Assembly (NCBI RefSeq): GCF_038561965.1
Contig: NZ_CP139348.1
Span: 3,224,001 to 3,288,000 of the forward strand
Origin: Stutzerimonas stutzeri
GTDB lineage: Bacteria; Pseudomonadota; Gammaproteobacteria; Pseudomonadales; Pseudomonadaceae
DNA: 64,000 nt
Direction of reading: 5' to 3'
The position numbers and the translations under genes were made by a program. Positions 1 through 7,315 of this stretch are shown piece by piece. Within the stretch, counting starts at the first letter, position 1. Every line of letters begins with the position of its first letter. The notes beneath the pieces are model-generated. The model searched no databases. It was given only the letters and a program-made list of their open reading frames with translations, and was not told where the DNA came from.

Positions 1-197
1 GCATTGGCGGTACTCCACGCTTCGCCAATGCGTCCACGCAACAGCGGGCGAGCGGCATACGGCACAGCGCTGATCGAACGCAGCAACTCGTCGTAGATAC
101 CGGTGATAAACGCTACGGTACCGCCCGAGACACCCGGCACCACATCCGCCGCGCCCATGGCCATGCCCTTGGCGTACAACAATAAAGCGTTCTTCAT
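1..197 (-). CDS. DUF368 membrane protein, N-terminal part (cut by window edge)
   Basis: The first 65 residues of a membrane protein are visible. They carry the DUF368 hallmark GAADVVPGVSGGT at residues 15-27, inside a hydrophobic N-terminal segment. The family is linked to undecaprenyl-phosphate translocation across the inner membrane in some bacteria (PopT-type). The ATG is preceded by a purine-rich GGAAGGAAGC, and the gene begins 19 bases after the pcm stop, so it is probably co-transcribed with pcm. The rest lies outside the window. Family assignment is confident; substrate is inferred. Confidence 0.82.
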   Translation of the reverse strand, partial: MKNALLLYAKGMAMGAADVVPGVSGGTVAFITGIYDELLRSISAVPYAARPLLRGRIGEAWSTAN

Positions 198-216
198 GCT
201 TCCTTCCGCTGAATGA

Positions 217-852
217 TCAAATCACAGGTCCATTGAGCAGCGGCACGAAACGTACGGTATCCAGAAGATGGCGTGAAAAGCCGTTCTCCTCTCGAATGAT
301 CAGCATGAGTTGCTGGACCTCGCCGACACCAACCGGAATCACCAGTCGCCCGCCGGGCGCCAGTTGATCGAGCAGGGCCTGCGGCACATCGGCTGCCGCT
401 GCGGTGACGATGATTCCGTTGTAAGGCGCCAGCGCAGGCCAGCCCTCCCAACCATCGCCCCAGCGAAAGACCACATTGCGCAGCTTGAGTTCGACCAGGC
501 GCTCCTTGGCGCGGTCCTGCAATGCCTGGATGCGCTCGACCGAGAACACCCGCTCGACCAACTGTGCCAGCACAGCGGTCTGATAACCGGAACCGGTACC
601 GATCTCCAATACTTTGTCCAGGGGGCCGTCCGCCAGCAGCAGTTCGCTCATGCGCGCGACCATGAACGGCTGGGAAATTGTCTGGTTGTGGCCAATTGGC
701 AGTGCGGTGTCTTCGTAGGCGCGGTGCGCCAGCGCTTCGTCGACGAACAGATGACGCGGCGTGCGACGAATGACTTCCAGCACCTTGGCGCTGGACAGCC
801 CTTCTTCATAGAGGCGTTGGATCAGGCGGTCACGGGTGCGCTGGGATGTCAT
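217..852 (-). CDS. pcm: Protein-L-isoaspartate O-methyltransferase
   Basis: A cytoplasmic SAM-dependent methyltransferase that repairs isoaspartyl residues in aged proteins. Its 211 residues match the usual pseudomonad length. The SAM-binding motif I (VLEIGTGSGY) is at residues 81-90, and the substrate-side segment NQTISQPFMVA is at 56-66. I chose the ATG that gives MTSQRT because it fits the family length. A GTG at 894 overlaps the surE stop as GTGA and would add 14 residues; it cannot be excluded and would allow translational coupling. It follows surE and precedes the DUF368 gene, the usual stress/stationary-phase cluster next to nlpD-rpoS. Confidence 0.95.
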   Translation of the reverse strand: MTSQRTRDRLIQRLYEEGLSSAKVLEVIRRTPRHLFVDEALAHRAYEDTALPIGHNQTISQPFMVARMSELLLADGPLDKVLEIGTGSGYQTAVLAQLVERVFSVERIQALQDRAKERLVELKLRNVVFRWGDGWEGWPALAPYNGIIVTAAAADVPQALLDQLAPGGRLVIPVGVGEVQQLMLIIREENGFSRHLLDTVRFVPLLNGPVI

Positions 853-890
853 TCCCGAGCCATGTAGCAAGCTGTCTTGTTCGCGATGTC

Positions 891-1640
891 TCACAGCACG
901 TTCTCCAGCCAGCTCTCAAGACCGCCAAAGGCCTCATGAAAGGTTCGATCCAACTGCAGCGGCGTGATCGATACGTAGCCCTGCATTACCGCGTGGAAAT
1001 CGGTACCCGGCCCGCCGTCTTCGACATCGCCAGCAACCGAAATCCAGTAACCTTCCTTGCCGCGCGGGTTGGCTTGCTTGACCGGCGGTTTAGCACGACT
1101 GCGATGGCCCAGGCGGGTCAGCCGAATGCCGCGAATATGGTCCAGAGGCAAGTTCGGCACGTTGACGCTAAGCACCGTACGCGGAGGCAGCTCGAGCTGG
1201 TCGTGCTTTTCCACCAGCATGCGCGCGATGTGGGCAGCGGTCGCCAAGTTCTCCGTCGTGCGCGATACCAGCGAAAAGGCGAAAGCCGGACGCCCGGTAA
1301 AGCGCCCTTCGATAGCTGCCGCGACGGTGCCGGAGTACAGCACGTCGTCACCCAGGTTGGCGCCGAGGTTGATGCCCGAAACGACCATGTCCGGGGTTTC
1401 CTCGAGCAAGCCGTTGAGGCCCAGGTGCACGCAATCGGTGGGCGAGCCGTTCAGCCCAATGAAGCCGTTCGGCATGCTTACCGGATGAAGTGGGCGATCC
1501 AGGGTAAGCGCGCTGCTCGCGCCGCTCATGTCCTGAATCGGGGCTACTACCTTGCACTCGGCATAGTCGGCCAGCGCGTCATAAAGCGCGGCGAGCCCGG
1601 GTGCATACACCCCGTCGTCGTTGGCGATCAGAATACGCAT
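891..1640 (-). CDS. surE: 5'/3'-nucleotidase SurE
   Basis: A metal-dependent nucleotidase acting on nucleoside monophosphates, 249 residues. The metal-binding NDDG is at residues 7-10 and the second metal/phosphate motif SGINLGANLG is at 88-97, both intact. The start codon overlaps the truD stop by one base (TGATG), a strong sign of coupled translation. surE, pcm and truD form one transcription unit. Confidence 0.96.
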   Translation of the reverse strand: MRILIANDDGVYAPGLAALYDALADYAECKVVAPIQDMSGASSALTLDRPLHPVSMPNGFIGLNGSPTDCVHLGLNGLLEETPDMVVSGINLGANLGDDVLYSGTVAAAIEGRFTGRPAFAFSLVSRTTENLATAAHIARMLVEKHDQLELPPRTVLSVNVPNLPLDHIRGIRLTRLGHRSRAKPPVKQANPRGKEGYWISVAGDVEDGGPGTDFHAVMQGYVSITPLQLDRTFHEAFGGLESWLENVL

Positions 1641-2680
1641 CAGATGTCCGTCTGCCCTGCCAGGCTGACCAGCTCACGCACCATGGCGGTGGCGAAGCAT
1701 CCGGTCGGCAGGACGAATTCCAGTTGCAGAATGTCAGGCTCGGGATAATGCCACGACAAACCGCCAATGGGGAGGCGAAGAATGCGCCGTTCGTGCTTCA
1801 TTCCTGCTTGCGCCAACCAATTGACGACAGATGGCTCAGTTTCAGCGACAGCATTTTCGAGTGCCTGTATTTCGTCACCTGCTGGCGAGCCTTCGATGCC
1901 CCATAAAGGACCTGTTGGATGCAGGTCCAGGATGGCCAAACGTGGGTCGCTGCACTCTGCAGGCCCCGCCGGGAAAAAGCTGCGGCTGTCGGTGAAAGCC
2001 AGCAGATCGCCCTGCTTTGCCTGATTCCAGGTGCCATCGGCAATCCGCTCGGCGAGCACGCGATTGAATAGGTAACTGCGCCCCGCCGAGAGCAGGCGCG
2101 AGCGCAGGTTGCGTTGCACAGGCAGCTCGCCTTTTTCGGCGTACTCGCGCGCGCCGTGAAGATTGCCGCCTTCATAGCCAAAACGTTGCAGACCAAAGTA
2201 GTTCGGCACGCCATGAGTCTTGATTCGTTGCAGTCGCGCATCGATTTCAGCGTGGTCGCCCTGCAGCGCAGTCAGGCGCAAGCGGAAGCCATTGGCAGAA
2301 TGCGCGCCACGCTGCAGCTTGCGCTGGTGCCGGGTGCGTTTGAGGATCGTCAGGCTGTCGTTTTCGGCGGCGGCAAGATCAGGATCGGCTTTGCCCGGCA
2401 GATGCAGGCTGAACCACTGACGGGTAAGCGCTTGCCGGTCCTTCAACCCGGCGTAGCTGATCATCTTCAACGGCACGCCGGCGGCCCGGGCGATGCGCTT
2501 GGCGGCTTCCTCGGTATTCAGGTTACGTTTTTCCACCCACAGCCACAGATGCTCGCCCTCGCCGGACAACGGGATGTCGAGTACCTCGTCGACCTGAAAA
2601 TCCTCCGCGACGGCCTTCAGCACCGCGCTGCCACAGGGCTCGCCATGGGCGCGCGGTCCGAGCAACTGATCTTCAGTCAT
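1640..2680 (-). CDS. truD: tRNA pseudouridine(13) synthase TruD
   Basis: Makes pseudouridine at position 13 of tRNA-Glu. The 346 residues match the TruD family. The catalytic aspartate is D81 in GLKDRQA (78-84), and an NxFGxQRFGxxGxN-type segment (NYFGLQRFGYEGGN) follows in the middle of the protein. The ATG overlaps the ispF stop by four bases, so ispF-truD-surE-pcm are tightly coupled. Confidence 0.95.
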   Translation of the reverse strand: MTEDQLLGPRAHGEPCGSAVLKAVAEDFQVDEVLDIPLSGEGEHLWLWVEKRNLNTEEAAKRIARAAGVPLKMISYAGLKDRQALTRQWFSLHLPGKADPDLAAAENDSLTILKRTRHQRKLQRGAHSANGFRLRLTALQGDHAEIDARLQRIKTHGVPNYFGLQRFGYEGGNLHGAREYAEKGELPVQRNLRSRLLSAGRSYLFNRVLAERIADGTWNQAKQGDLLAFTDSRSFFPAGPAECSDPRLAILDLHPTGPLWGIEGSPAGDEIQALENAVAETEPSVVNWLAQAGMKHERRILRLPIGGLSWHYPEPDILQLEFVLPTGCFATAMVRELVSLAGQTDI

Positions 2681-3150
2681 GCGCGGACCAGCAAGGCAAC
2701 CGCATGAACAGCGATCCCTTCCTCACGTCCGGTGAAGCCAAGCTTCTCGGTGGTGGTGGCCTTTACGTTGACTTGATCCACTTCGACTTGCAGGTCCGCG
2801 GCAATCAGCGCACGCATGTTGTCGATGTGCGGTGCCATTTTCGGCGCCTGGGCGATGATGGTGGCGTCTACGTTGCCCACCTGCCAGCCCTTGGCCTGTA
2901 CCTGTTCCAGCACATGACGCAGCAGCACGCGGCTATCGGCGCCCTTGAACTGCGGGTCTGTGTCCGGGAAATGCTTGCCGATATCACCCAGCGCCGCGGC
3001 CCCCAGCAGTGCATCGCTCAACGCGTGCAGCAGCACATCACCATCGGAATGCGCCAGCAACCCAAGCCTGTGTGAAATTCGCACGCCGCCAAGCGTGATG
3101 TGATCGCCTTCGCCGAAGCGGTGCACGTCGTAACCGTGGCCGATACGCAT
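2677..3150 (-). CDS. ispF: 2-C-methyl-D-erythritol 2,4-cyclodiphosphate synthase
   Basis: Fifth step of the MEP isoprenoid pathway, releasing CMP and forming the cyclodiphosphate. The protein has 157 residues. Zinc ligands D8, H10 and H42 lie in GYDVH and HSDGDVLLHALSDALLGA. It is the first gene of the ispF-truD-surE-pcm run. ispD and dxr of the same pathway are elsewhere in this window, so ispF is separated from ispD here by the formaldehyde and HPF regions. A TAGAAT box (minus strand, 3184-3189) could be its -10, but I see no convincing -35. Confidence 0.97.
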   Translation of the reverse strand: MRIGHGYDVHRFGEGDHITLGGVRISHRLGLLAHSDGDVLLHALSDALLGAAALGDIGKHFPDTDPQFKGADSRVLLRHVLEQVQAKGWQVGNVDATIIAQAPKMAPHIDNMRALIAADLQVEVDQVNVKATTTEKLGFTGREEGIAVHAVALLVRA

Positions 3151-3273
3151 AGATGAAGCACCCTGGAAAATCTCGAGGCGGCGATTCTACAGGACCCGGC
3201 CGCGGCCTGAGGGTTTCGCGATTCAGCCCGGCCATCGACATCAGCGATAACCACCATCAGCCGAATCGATCTC

Positions 3274-3315
3274 ATATCGGAAGATAGCGATATATAGTTC
3301 GCTTCATTCCGATAT
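3274..3315 (+). promoter_or_regulatory. Candidate PyeR/ArsR operator (inverted repeat)
   Basis: A perfect 9-base inverted repeat ATATCGGAA (3274-3282) / TTCCGATAT (3307-3315) with a 24-base AT-rich spacer. It ends 20 bases before the start of the ArsR-family gene. ArsR proteins usually bind such imperfect AT-rich dyads over their own promoter, so autoregulation is the likely role. The binding is inferred; the repeat is directly visible. Confidence 0.5.
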
Positions 3316-3334
3316 ACACAACCCAGGCCAACTC

Positions 3335-3637
3335 ATGCCGGACGACTTCGACGACATCATCAAGGCCCTCGCCCACCCGTTGCGCCGCGACATTCTGCGC
3401 TGGCTCAAGGAGCCGCAGCGCTATTTCGCCGACCAGCACCATTCACTCGAAAACGGCGTCTGTGCCGGGCAGATCGACCAGCGCGCCGGGCTGTCGCAGT
3501 CAACCGTATCGGCCCATCTGGCGACCCTACAAAAGGCCGGGTTGATTACCAGCCAAAAGGTCGGCCAATGGCATTTTTTCAAGCGTAACGACCAGGCCAT
3601 CCAAACCTTCGTCGAGCGCATCGGCCAAGACCTCTGA
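3335..3637 (+). CDS. ArsR-family winged-helix regulator (PyeR-like)
   Basis: A 100-residue DNA-binding protein. The helix-turn-helix is at about residues 42-75 (GLSQSTVSAHLATLQKAGLI). There is one cysteine (C43) and no CxC metal motif, so it is unlikely to be a classical metal sensor. It lies 38 bases upstream of xenB on the same strand. In P. aeruginosa a similar regulator (PyeR) heads pyeR-pyeM-xenB; here no pyeM transporter gene intervenes. The link to PyeR is inferred from context and sequence type. Confidence 0.85.
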   Translation: MPDDFDDIIKALAHPLRRDILRWLKEPQRYFADQHHSLENGVCAGQIDQRAGLSQSTVSAHLATLQKAGLITSQKVGQWHFFKRNDQAIQTFVERIGQDL

Positions 3638-3675
3638 GCCCTTTTCGCATCACCAGTAATAGGAGCGATATTGCT

Positions 3676-4725
3676 ATGCCCACACTCTTCGACCCGATCA
3701 AGATCGGCGACCTGGAACTGAACAACCGCGTCATCATGGCGCCGCTGACCCGCTGCCGCGCCGAGCCCGGCCGTATTCCCGGTGACCTGATCGCCGAGTA
3801 CTACGCCCAGCGCGCCGATGCCGGCCTGATCATCAGCGAAGCCACTTCCGTCACGCCGATGGGCGTCGGCTACCCAGACACCCCTGGCATCTGGTCCGCC
3901 GAGCAGGTGCAGGGCTGGAGGAAGGTCACTGACGCGGTGCATGCCAAGGGCGGCAAGATCGTTCTGCAGCTCTGGCATGTCGGCCGCATCTCCGACCCGA
4001 TTTACCTGGACGGCCAACTGCCGGTCGCACCCAGCGCCATCAAACCGGCCGGCCACGTCAGCCTGGTTCGCCCGATGAAAGATTATGAGACGCCACGGGC
4101 GCTGGAAACTGAAGAGATTCCGGGCATCATCGAGGCCTATCGCAAGGGGGCGGAGAACGCCAAGGAGGCTGGTTTTGACGGCGTGGAGATCCACGGCGCC
4201 AATGGCTACCTGCTCGATCAGTTCCTGCAGGACAGCACCAACAAGCGCACAGACGCCTACGGTGGCTCTCTGGAAAACCGCGCCCGACTGATGCTGGAAG
4301 TGACCGACGCCGCTATCTCGGTGTGGGGCGCCGGCCGTGTCGGCGTGCACCTGGCACCGCGCGCCGACTCGCATGACATGGGCGATTCCAATCGCGCCGA
4401 GACGTTTGGCTATGTTGCGCGTGAACTGGGCAAGCGCGGCATCGCCTTCATCTGCACTCGCGAACAAGCCGGCGAAGACAGCCTGGGGCCTCAGCTGAAG
4501 GAAATCTTCGGTGGCGTCTACATCGCCAACGAACGCTTCACCAACGAACAGGCCAATGCCTGGTTGGCGGAGGGCAAGGCCGATGCGGTCGCCTTCGGCA
4601 TCCCCTACATCGCCAACCCGGATCTGGTCCAACGCTTGCGCCAGGACGCGCCGCTGAACGAGGCCAAGCCTGAGCTGTTCTACGCCCAGGGACCGGTTGG
4701 CTATACCGATTATCCGTCGCTCTAG
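3676..4725 (+). CDS. xenB: Old yellow enzyme family ene-reductase, XenB-like
   Basis: An FMN-dependent NAD(P)H ene-reductase that reduces activated alkenes, and in the xenobiotic reductases nitro compounds and nitrate esters. The TIM-barrel protein has 349 residues. FMN segment MAPLTR is at 21-26, the substrate-binding His/Asn pair H173 and N176 is in HGANGYL, and GRISDP is at 103-108. Co-transcription with the upstream ArsR gene is likely, and a strong terminator follows. Physiological substrate unknown. Confidence 0.92.
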   Translation: MPTLFDPIKIGDLELNNRVIMAPLTRCRAEPGRIPGDLIAEYYAQRADAGLIISEATSVTPMGVGYPDTPGIWSAEQVQGWRKVTDAVHAKGGKIVLQLWHVGRISDPIYLDGQLPVAPSAIKPAGHVSLVRPMKDYETPRALETEEIPGIIEAYRKGAENAKEAGFDGVEIHGANGYLLDQFLQDSTNKRTDAYGGSLENRARLMLEVTDAAISVWGAGRVGVHLAPRADSHDMGDSNRAETFGYVARELGKRGIAFICTREQAGEDSLGPQLKEIFGGVYIANERFTNEQANAWLAEGKADAVAFGIPYIANPDLVQRLRQDAPLNEAKPELFYAQGPVGYTDYPSL

Positions 4726-4740
4726 CTCCTTGCGACGGAA

Positions 4741-4773
4741 GGCCCGACCGGGGTGACCGGTCGGGCCTTTTTT
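4741..4773 (+). terminator. Rho-independent terminator of xenB
   Basis: An 11-bp perfect GC-rich stem (4741-4751 with 4757-4767), a 5-base loop and then six T residues. It lies 15 bases after the xenB stop. Confidence 0.93.
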
Positions 4774-5095
4774 CCATTACCGCGACGGTGGGCTTACCCT
4801 CACGCGAGAGATTGGCGGCGAGTCGGTTTCGATGGACAAGCAACGCGTTCTCGACGCTGCGCCCTAACACCTGCTCATTCCGCCGTCGCATCGGTATTAC
4901 GTAGCGTGGAAAACGGCGAAGCCTTTCCACGCGGCCCGGGCGCGGCCAGCAAGCATCTCTAATCCGTAGGTCAGGCTGGAGCTTTTGCCCACGCTTCTGC
5001 TTACGCACGCCCCTAGGTCCCGCGCCGCGCGAACGCTGCGTCTTAGAGGGCGAGCCTGGCCCAACGCGTGGATGAGGGCTTCGCCGTCATCCACC
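4774..5095. other. Gene-free stretch with hairpin repeats
   Basis: No convincing gene in 322 bases between the xenB terminator and the fghA stop. It holds two copies of a hairpin repeat with the shared core ACGGCGAAGCC (listed separately). Near 4966-4995 (CCGTAGG...GCCCACGC) there may be a more decayed relative. Short ORFs here are low-quality and lack ribosome binding sites. Confidence 0.6.
4901..4932 (+). repeat. REP-like hairpin repeat, copy 1
   Basis: A 9-bp stem GCGTGGAAA / TTTCCACGC (4904-4912, 4924-4932) encloses the loop ACGGCGAAGCC. The same loop core recurs on the other strand at 5067-5100. GTAG precedes the stem, as in the GTAGGGTGGA type of dispersed intergenic repeat common in pseudomonads (recalled, not searched). 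Confidence 0.65.
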
Positions 5096-5100
5096 CTACG
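5067..5100 (-). repeat. REP-like hairpin repeat, copy 2, overlapping the fghA stop
   Basis: On the minus strand it reads CGTAGGGTGGATG, core ACGGCGAAGCC, then CTCATCCACG. The stem is TGGATGA/TCATCCA (5069-5075, 5087-5093). It includes the fghA stop codon, so it sits directly at the end of the fghA message and could stabilise or terminate it. Confidence 0.65.
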
Positions 5101-5941
5101 CCTTCAGCGCCTGCGCATGGTGACGCAGATGATCGTCGATGAAGCTGGCGATGAAGTAGTAGCTGTGGTCGTAGCCCGGCTGGATACGCAGCGTAAGCGG
5201 GTGACCGGCCGCAGTCGCGGCTGCTTGCAGCGCCAGCGGCATGAGCTGCCCCTCCATGAAATCATCACGATCACCCTGATCGACCAGTATCGGCAGTTTT
5301 TCATCCGCATCGGCAATCAACACGCAAGCGTCCCACTCGCGCCAGCGCGAACGATCCTCGCCCAGATAGCGGCTGAACGCCTTTTCGCCCCACGGACAGT
5401 TAAGCGGGTTGCTGATAGGCGCGAACGCAGAAAGTGAGTGATAACGACCAGGGTTCTTCAGCGCACAGATCAGCGCGCCATGCCCCCCCATGGAATGCCC
5501 GCTGATGCCGCGGCGATCGGAAACGGGGAAATTCGCCTCGACCAGTGCCGGCAGTTCATCGACCACGTAGTCGTACATCCGATAGTGCTGCGCCCAAGGC
5601 TCCTGAGTGGCATTGAGATAGAAGCCGGCGCCAAGGCCGAAATCCCAGGCGCCGTCGGCATCGTCCGGCACGCCCGCACCTCGCGGGCTGGTATCCGGCG
5701 CGACAATGATCAGGCCCAGCTCGGCGGCCAGACGCAGCGCGCCGGCCTTCTGCATGAAGTTCTCATCGGTGCAGGTCAAACCGGACAGCCAGTACAGCAC
5801 CGGCAGCTTCTCGCCCTGCTCCGCTTGTGGCGGCAGGAAGACGGCGAACACCATGTCGCAGTTCAGGCTACTGGAACGGTGGCGGTAGCGCTTGTGCCAA
5901 CCGCCGAAACTCTTGTTGCTGGAAACGATTTCAAGGGTCAT
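5096..5941 (-). CDS. fghA: S-formylglutathione hydrolase
   Basis: Hydrolyses S-formylglutathione to formate and glutathione, the second step of formaldehyde detoxification. It is a 281-residue alpha/beta hydrolase. The nucleophile elbow GHSMGG places Ser150; D226 (GDRDDF) and H259 (YDHSYYF) complete the triad. It lies 90 bases downstream of frmA on the same strand, separated by a long perfect hairpin, so the two form an operon with a possible message-processing element between them. Confidence 0.96.
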   Translation of the reverse strand: MTLEIVSSNKSFGGWHKRYRHRSSSLNCDMVFAVFLPPQAEQGEKLPVLYWLSGLTCTDENFMQKAGALRLAAELGLIIVAPDTSPRGAGVPDDADGAWDFGLGAGFYLNATQEPWAQHYRMYDYVVDELPALVEANFPVSDRRGISGHSMGGHGALICALKNPGRYHSLSAFAPISNPLNCPWGEKAFSRYLGEDRSRWREWDACVLIADADEKLPILVDQGDRDDFMEGQLMPLALQAAATAAGHPLTLRIQPGYDHSYYFIASFIDDHLRHHAQALKA

Positions 5942-5989
5942 GAACGGGCCTCGCGCGCGATGGAAACCGCACGGGCTCCCACCAGTCGA

Positions 5990-6025
5990 GGTGGAGAACG
6001 CCGTCTGGCGACGGCGTTCTCCACC
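5990..6025. repeat. Perfect 16-bp hairpin between frmA and fghA
   Basis: Bases 5990-6005 and 6010-6025 form a perfect 16-bp stem with a TGGC tetraloop; the arms begin GGTGGAGAAC and end GTTCTCCACC. No T tract follows on the minus strand, so it is not a typical terminator. The outer GGTGGA/TCCACC resembles the other hairpin repeats around fghA. Confidence 0.7.
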
Positions 6026-6031
6026 CTGGGA

Positions 6032-7147
6032 TCAGAAATGGATGACGGTACGAATGCTCTTGCCTTCGTGCATCAGGTCGAACGCTTCATTGATCTGGTC
6101 GAGCGGCAAGTTGTGAGTGATGAAGGTATCCAGCGGGATCTCGCCACTTTGTGCCTTCGCCACGTAGCTCGGTAGCTCGCTACGCCCTTTTACGCCACCG
6201 AATGCCGAACCGCGCCAAACGCGACCGGTGACCAGCTGGAACGGCCGGGTGCTGATTTCCTGCCCGGCTCCGGCGACGCCGATGATGGTCGACTCCCCCC
6301 AGCCCTTGTGGCAGCACTCAAGCGCGGCGCGCATCAGCTGGACGTTGCCGACGCACTCGAAGGAATAGTCGACGCCGCCATCGGTCATCTCGACGATCAC
6401 CTCTTGAATCGGCTTGTCATGCTCCTTCGGATTGACGAAGTCCGTGGCGCCCAGTTCTTCAGCGATGGCGAACTTGCTCGGGTTGATATCGACGGCGATG
6501 ATCCGGCTGGCCTTGGCCATCTTCGCGCCAATGATCGCCGCCAGGCCGATACCGCCCAGGCCGAAGATCGCCACGGTGGCGCCCTCCTCGACCTTGGCGG
6601 TGTTCAGCACGGCACCAATACCGGTGGTGACACCACAACCGAGCAGGCAGACCTTTTCCAGCGGCGCCTCTTTCGGGATCTTGGCTACCGAAACCTCGGG
6701 CAGCACGGTGTACTCGGAGAAGGTCGAGCAGCCCATGTAGTGATAGATCGGCTCGCCTTTGTAGCTGAAGCGTGTGGTGCCGTCCGGCATCAGGCCTTTG
6801 CCCTGGGTGGCACGAACGGAGCTGCACAGATTGGTCTTCTGAGATTTACAGAATTTGCACTGACCGCACTCGGCGGTATAGAGCGGGATCACGTGATCGC
6901 CAATGGCGACCGACGTGACGCCTTCACCCACTGCCTCGACGATACCGCCGCCCTCATGCCCGAGAATGCAGGGGAAAACGCCTTCCGAGTCCTCACCCGA
7001 AAGGGTGTACGCATCGGTATGGCAGACGCCAGTGGCGACGATGCGGATCAGCACCTCGCCTGCTTTGGGCGGCGCGACGTCCACTTCCACGATCTGCAGG
7101 GGCTGATTGGGGCCGAAGGCAACGGCGGCACGCGACTTGATGGTCAT
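6032..7147 (-). CDS. frmA: S-(hydroxymethyl)glutathione dehydrogenase / class III alcohol dehydrogenase
   Basis: NAD-dependent oxidation of S-hydroxymethylglutathione, the first step of formaldehyde detoxification (also called adhC). It has 371 residues. Catalytic zinc ligands C42, H64 and C171, structural zinc cysteines C94, C97, C100 and C108, and the nucleotide-binding GLGGIGL (196-202) are all present. The ATG giving MTIKSRA has a GAGAG sequence 8 bases upstream; earlier starts at 7156 and 7153 are less well placed. It is transcribed divergently from a LysR gene and continues into fghA. Confidence 0.96.
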   Translation of the reverse strand: MTIKSRAAVAFGPNQPLQIVEVDVAPPKAGEVLIRIVATGVCHTDAYTLSGEDSEGVFPCILGHEGGGIVEAVGEGVTSVAIGDHVIPLYTAECGQCKFCKSQKTNLCSSVRATQGKGLMPDGTTRFSYKGEPIYHYMGCSTFSEYTVLPEVSVAKIPKEAPLEKVCLLGCGVTTGIGAVLNTAKVEEGATVAIFGLGGIGLAAIIGAKMAKASRIIAVDINPSKFAIAEELGATDFVNPKEHDKPIQEVIVEMTDGGVDYSFECVGNVQLMRAALECCHKGWGESTIIGVAGAGQEISTRPFQLVTGRVWRGSAFGGVKGRSELPSYVAKAQSGEIPLDTFITHNLPLDQINEAFDLMHEGKSIRTVIHF

Positions 7148-7231
7148 GGACATCACTCTCGATGTGATCAGGAAAGAGTGAAGTGTAATTCATGCTCGAA
7201 TAGGGATTAATCGACCATTCAGGAAAACATT

Positions 7232-7250
7232 ATTGCCACACAGGGACAAT
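7232..7250 (+). promoter_or_regulatory. Candidate LysR-type binding site (ATTG-N11-CAAT)
   Basis: A perfect ATTG (7232-7235) / CAAT (7247-7250) dyad with an 11-base centre, the T-N11-A pattern of LysR regulators. It lies between divergent frmA and the LysR gene, 85 bases from the frmA start, the expected place for a site controlling both. Binding is inferred. Confidence 0.55.
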
Positions 7251-7315
7251 CGTCTCGCTCGACGCTACGCTTCGCATTCAGTTTGATATCACTCATTACC
7301 AATACCGGAGACGCC

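Noticed and set aside
853..894. Upstream GTG start for pcm
   Set aside because: Would add 14 residues not typical of the family; kept only as an alternative because of the GTGA overlap with surE.
3421..4632. 403-residue open frame antisense to xenB and the ArsR gene
   Set aside because: Spans two well-supported plus-strand genes and shows no family resemblance.
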